Shown: positions 62,875 to 64,000 of the stretch, piece after piece
How positions within the stretch are numbered: the stretch's first letter is position 1
Layout of the letters: every line of letters begins with the position of its first letter
Origin: SMWD01 sp002729875
GTDB taxonomy: Bacteria > Pseudomonadota > Gammaproteobacteria > Steroidobacterales > GCA-2729495
Reading direction: 5' to 3'
NCBI GenBank assembly: GCA_036010905.1
Contig: DASCMH010000019.1
Span: 1 to 64,000 of the forward strand
Length of the DNA: 64,000 bases
The notes under the pieces: generated by a model
Told to the model about the DNA's origin: nothing
Databases searched by the model: none
The model's input: the letters and a program-made list of their open reading frames with translations, nothing else
Translations under genes and position numbers: made by a program

Positions 62875-63738
62875 ATGGACCAGAAGTATTTCGACATAAC
62901 CCCTCTGAGTGGGGCACTCGGCGCAGAAATAGGCGGACTTGACCTTGCGCAACCGATGGATGATGACACTTTTGCCGCATTCTGCGATGCCTGGCACCGC
63001 TACCAGGTACTGTTCTTCCGTGACCAGGAACTGACCCCCGAGCAACACATTGCGCTGGGCAAGCGTTTCGGCAAAATCGACATATCGAAGTTTATTCCAA
63101 CCGTCGAGGGCTACCCCGAGATTCGCCTGCAGAACATGTCGAAATCCGGATCCATACCCGGTGACGTCGACTGGCATCACGACAACAGTTTTGTCGCCAT
63201 ACCACAAAGATGTTCATTCCTGTATGCGCTGGAGGCTCCAAAAGCCGGCGGCGATACCGTGTGGGTGAATACGGTCAGTGTTTTTGCAAGCCTGTCAAAA
63301 CCGATGCAAGAGTTTCTTGAAGGACTTACTGCTATCCATGATGTCATCGATATCATGGGGCCACAGCTGATCAAGCAGGCAGGGCCGCAAGCCTGGCAGG
63401 CGTCGCGTGATCGCAACCCGCCGGTGAAACATCCGATGGTGCGCATTCATCCTGATACCGGGCAGAAATGCCTGTATATCAACCCGCTGATGACCTCGGC
63501 CATCAAGGGGCTGAATGCGGATGAAAGCAAGGATCTGCTGGAATTTCTGTTTCAGAAAATGGTGCGCCCGGAATTCATGGTGCGGTTCCATTGGCGCAAG
63601 GGTTCATTGGCATTCTGGGACAATATATCAACCATCCACCGCGGCATTTATGCCGACATGCCGGACCTGAGCAAAGAACCGCGAGTCATGCATCGGGTGG
63701 CCATCACCGAGGCGAATTACTCAGCCTTGAATAGCTAA
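62875..63738 (+). CDS. TauD/TfdA-family Fe(II)/2-oxoglutarate dioxygenase
   Basis: This 287-residue protein has the opening LSGALGAEIGGLDLAQPMD, the metal motif DWHHDNSFVA (HxD), the second His in STIHRGIYADMPDLS and the 2-oxoglutarate-binding Arg in VMHRVAI. The length matches TauD and TfdA (about 280-290). The family hydroxylates sulfonates, aryloxyacetates or related compounds, releasing CO2 and succinate. It lies about 128 bases behind the reductase gene and may share its pathway. Confidence 0.9.
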   Translation: MDQKYFDITPLSGALGAEIGGLDLAQPMDDDTFAAFCDAWHRYQVLFFRDQELTPEQHIALGKRFGKIDISKFIPTVEGYPEIRLQNMSKSGSIPGDVDWHHDNSFVAIPQRCSFLYALEAPKAGGDTVWVNTVSVFASLSKPMQEFLEGLTAIHDVIDIMGPQLIKQAGPQAWQASRDRNPPVKHPMVRIHPDTGQKCLYINPLMTSAIKGLNADESKDLLEFLFQKMVRPEFMVRFHWRKGSLAFWDNISTIHRGIYADMPDLSKEPRVMHRVAITEANYSALNS

Positions 63739-63749
63739 CCGGAGCAACC

Positions 63750-64000
63750 TCAGAGTGCCGCGACGGCCCGGCGCAAATACCTGAGCCCGCTCCACAATGC
63801 AAAAATTGCGATCGGCATACTCAGGCAATTGACCATCGCAATCGACCGGCCAACGGCCATCGGATCATCGATCAGATAGGATGAAATAAAACCGACCGCG
63901 GTTGGCCCGATACCAGCCGTTACGATATTGAGTACCAACATCCACGTAGCCGAAATTTGCGCACGCAACTGATTTGGCACGACCAGTTGTAAAGTCGCCG
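63750..64000 (-). CDS. C-terminal part of a major-facilitator transporter, cut by the window edge
   Basis: The minus-strand frame is open to the window edge. It reads LQLVVPNQLRAQISATWM, then LVLNIVTAGIGPTAVGFISS and ends with a helix (MPIAIFALWSGLRYL) and RRAVAAL at the stop at 63750. The VPNQLRAQISA cytosolic segment and two remaining helices are typical of MFS C-termini (last about 80 residues). The 3' end is 11 bases from the dioxygenase stop, convergent. Confidence 0.8.
   Translation of the reverse strand, partial: ATLQLVVPNQLRAQISATWMLVLNIVTAGIGPTAVGFISSYLIDDPMAVGRSIAMVNCLSMPIAIFALWSGLRYLRRAVAAL

Overview
The window looks like chromosomal DNA of a moderate-GC gammaproteobacterium, probably an aerobic marine or sediment lineage. 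This is inferred from a glnK-amtB nitrogen module behind a TorF-type porin gene and a sigma-54-like promoter, a homodimeric-type AceE, an E. coli-like AvtA, a large TonB-dependent receptor and a GlyGly-CTERM-like tail on a secreted protease. No rRNA, tRNA, CRISPR array or intact insertion sequence was seen. The regions are described in window order.

About 0.7-3.2 kb (minus strand) holds the TorF-like porin, PII protein and ammonium transporter, ending in a clear intrinsic terminator.

About 3.6-15.9 kb (minus strand) is the most striking part. Thirteen tightly packed genes form one apparent operon: a BzdR/BoxR-type regulator (XRE helix-turn-helix plus shikimate-kinase-like domain), an aldehyde dehydrogenase, a tryptophan-tryptophylquinone amine dehydrogenase set in the order B-E-D-A plus a mono-haem cytochrome c, indolepyruvate ferredoxin oxidoreductase (the IorB part fused to a KorD-like ferredoxin), a KorABC-type 2-oxoacid oxidoreductase and a phenylacetate-CoA ligase. 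The logic fits two converging routes to arylacetyl-CoA. Aromatic amines would go through aldehyde and arylacetate by oxidation in the periplasm, then ligation to CoA. Arylpyruvates from amino-acid transamination would be decarboxylated oxidatively.

About 16-20 kb carries a small membrane protein, a methyltransferase and nadA-nadB. At 19.97-20.25 kb and 26.73-26.79 kb lie three copies of a palindromic element. They share a core, but their arms differ and stay perfectly complementary. Between and around them are a Tat-type FMN 2-hydroxyacid dehydrogenase, an aceE without aceF, a frameshifted methyltransferase, a flavin-reductase-like protein and lutABC for L-lactate oxidation.

About 29.9-39.5 kb (plus strand) is a propionyl/methylmalonyl-CoA block: a MatB-like ligase, a malyl-CoA-lyase-like enzyme, methylmalonyl-CoA mutase, propionyl-CoA carboxylase beta and alpha, MeaB and epimerase. 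An ExeA-like ATPase follows. Then, on the minus strand, come an orphan FabD-like acyltransferase, AvtA, a Tat-exported ThDP enzyme, a TonB receptor and bioA-bioD-bioF.

About 52-64 kb is an accessory catabolic region: a metallo-beta-lactamase-fold hydrolase, a luciferase-like monooxygenase, a GlyGly-CTERM-like metalloprotease, a transporter with a histidine-rich tail, a 4-hydroxybutyryl-CoA-dehydratase-family protein, a nitrilase-fold protein lacking the usual catalytic cysteine, a TetR regulator, a transporter, an aldo/keto reductase, a TauD-type dioxygenase and the end of another transporter. Its substrate cannot be read from the sequence.
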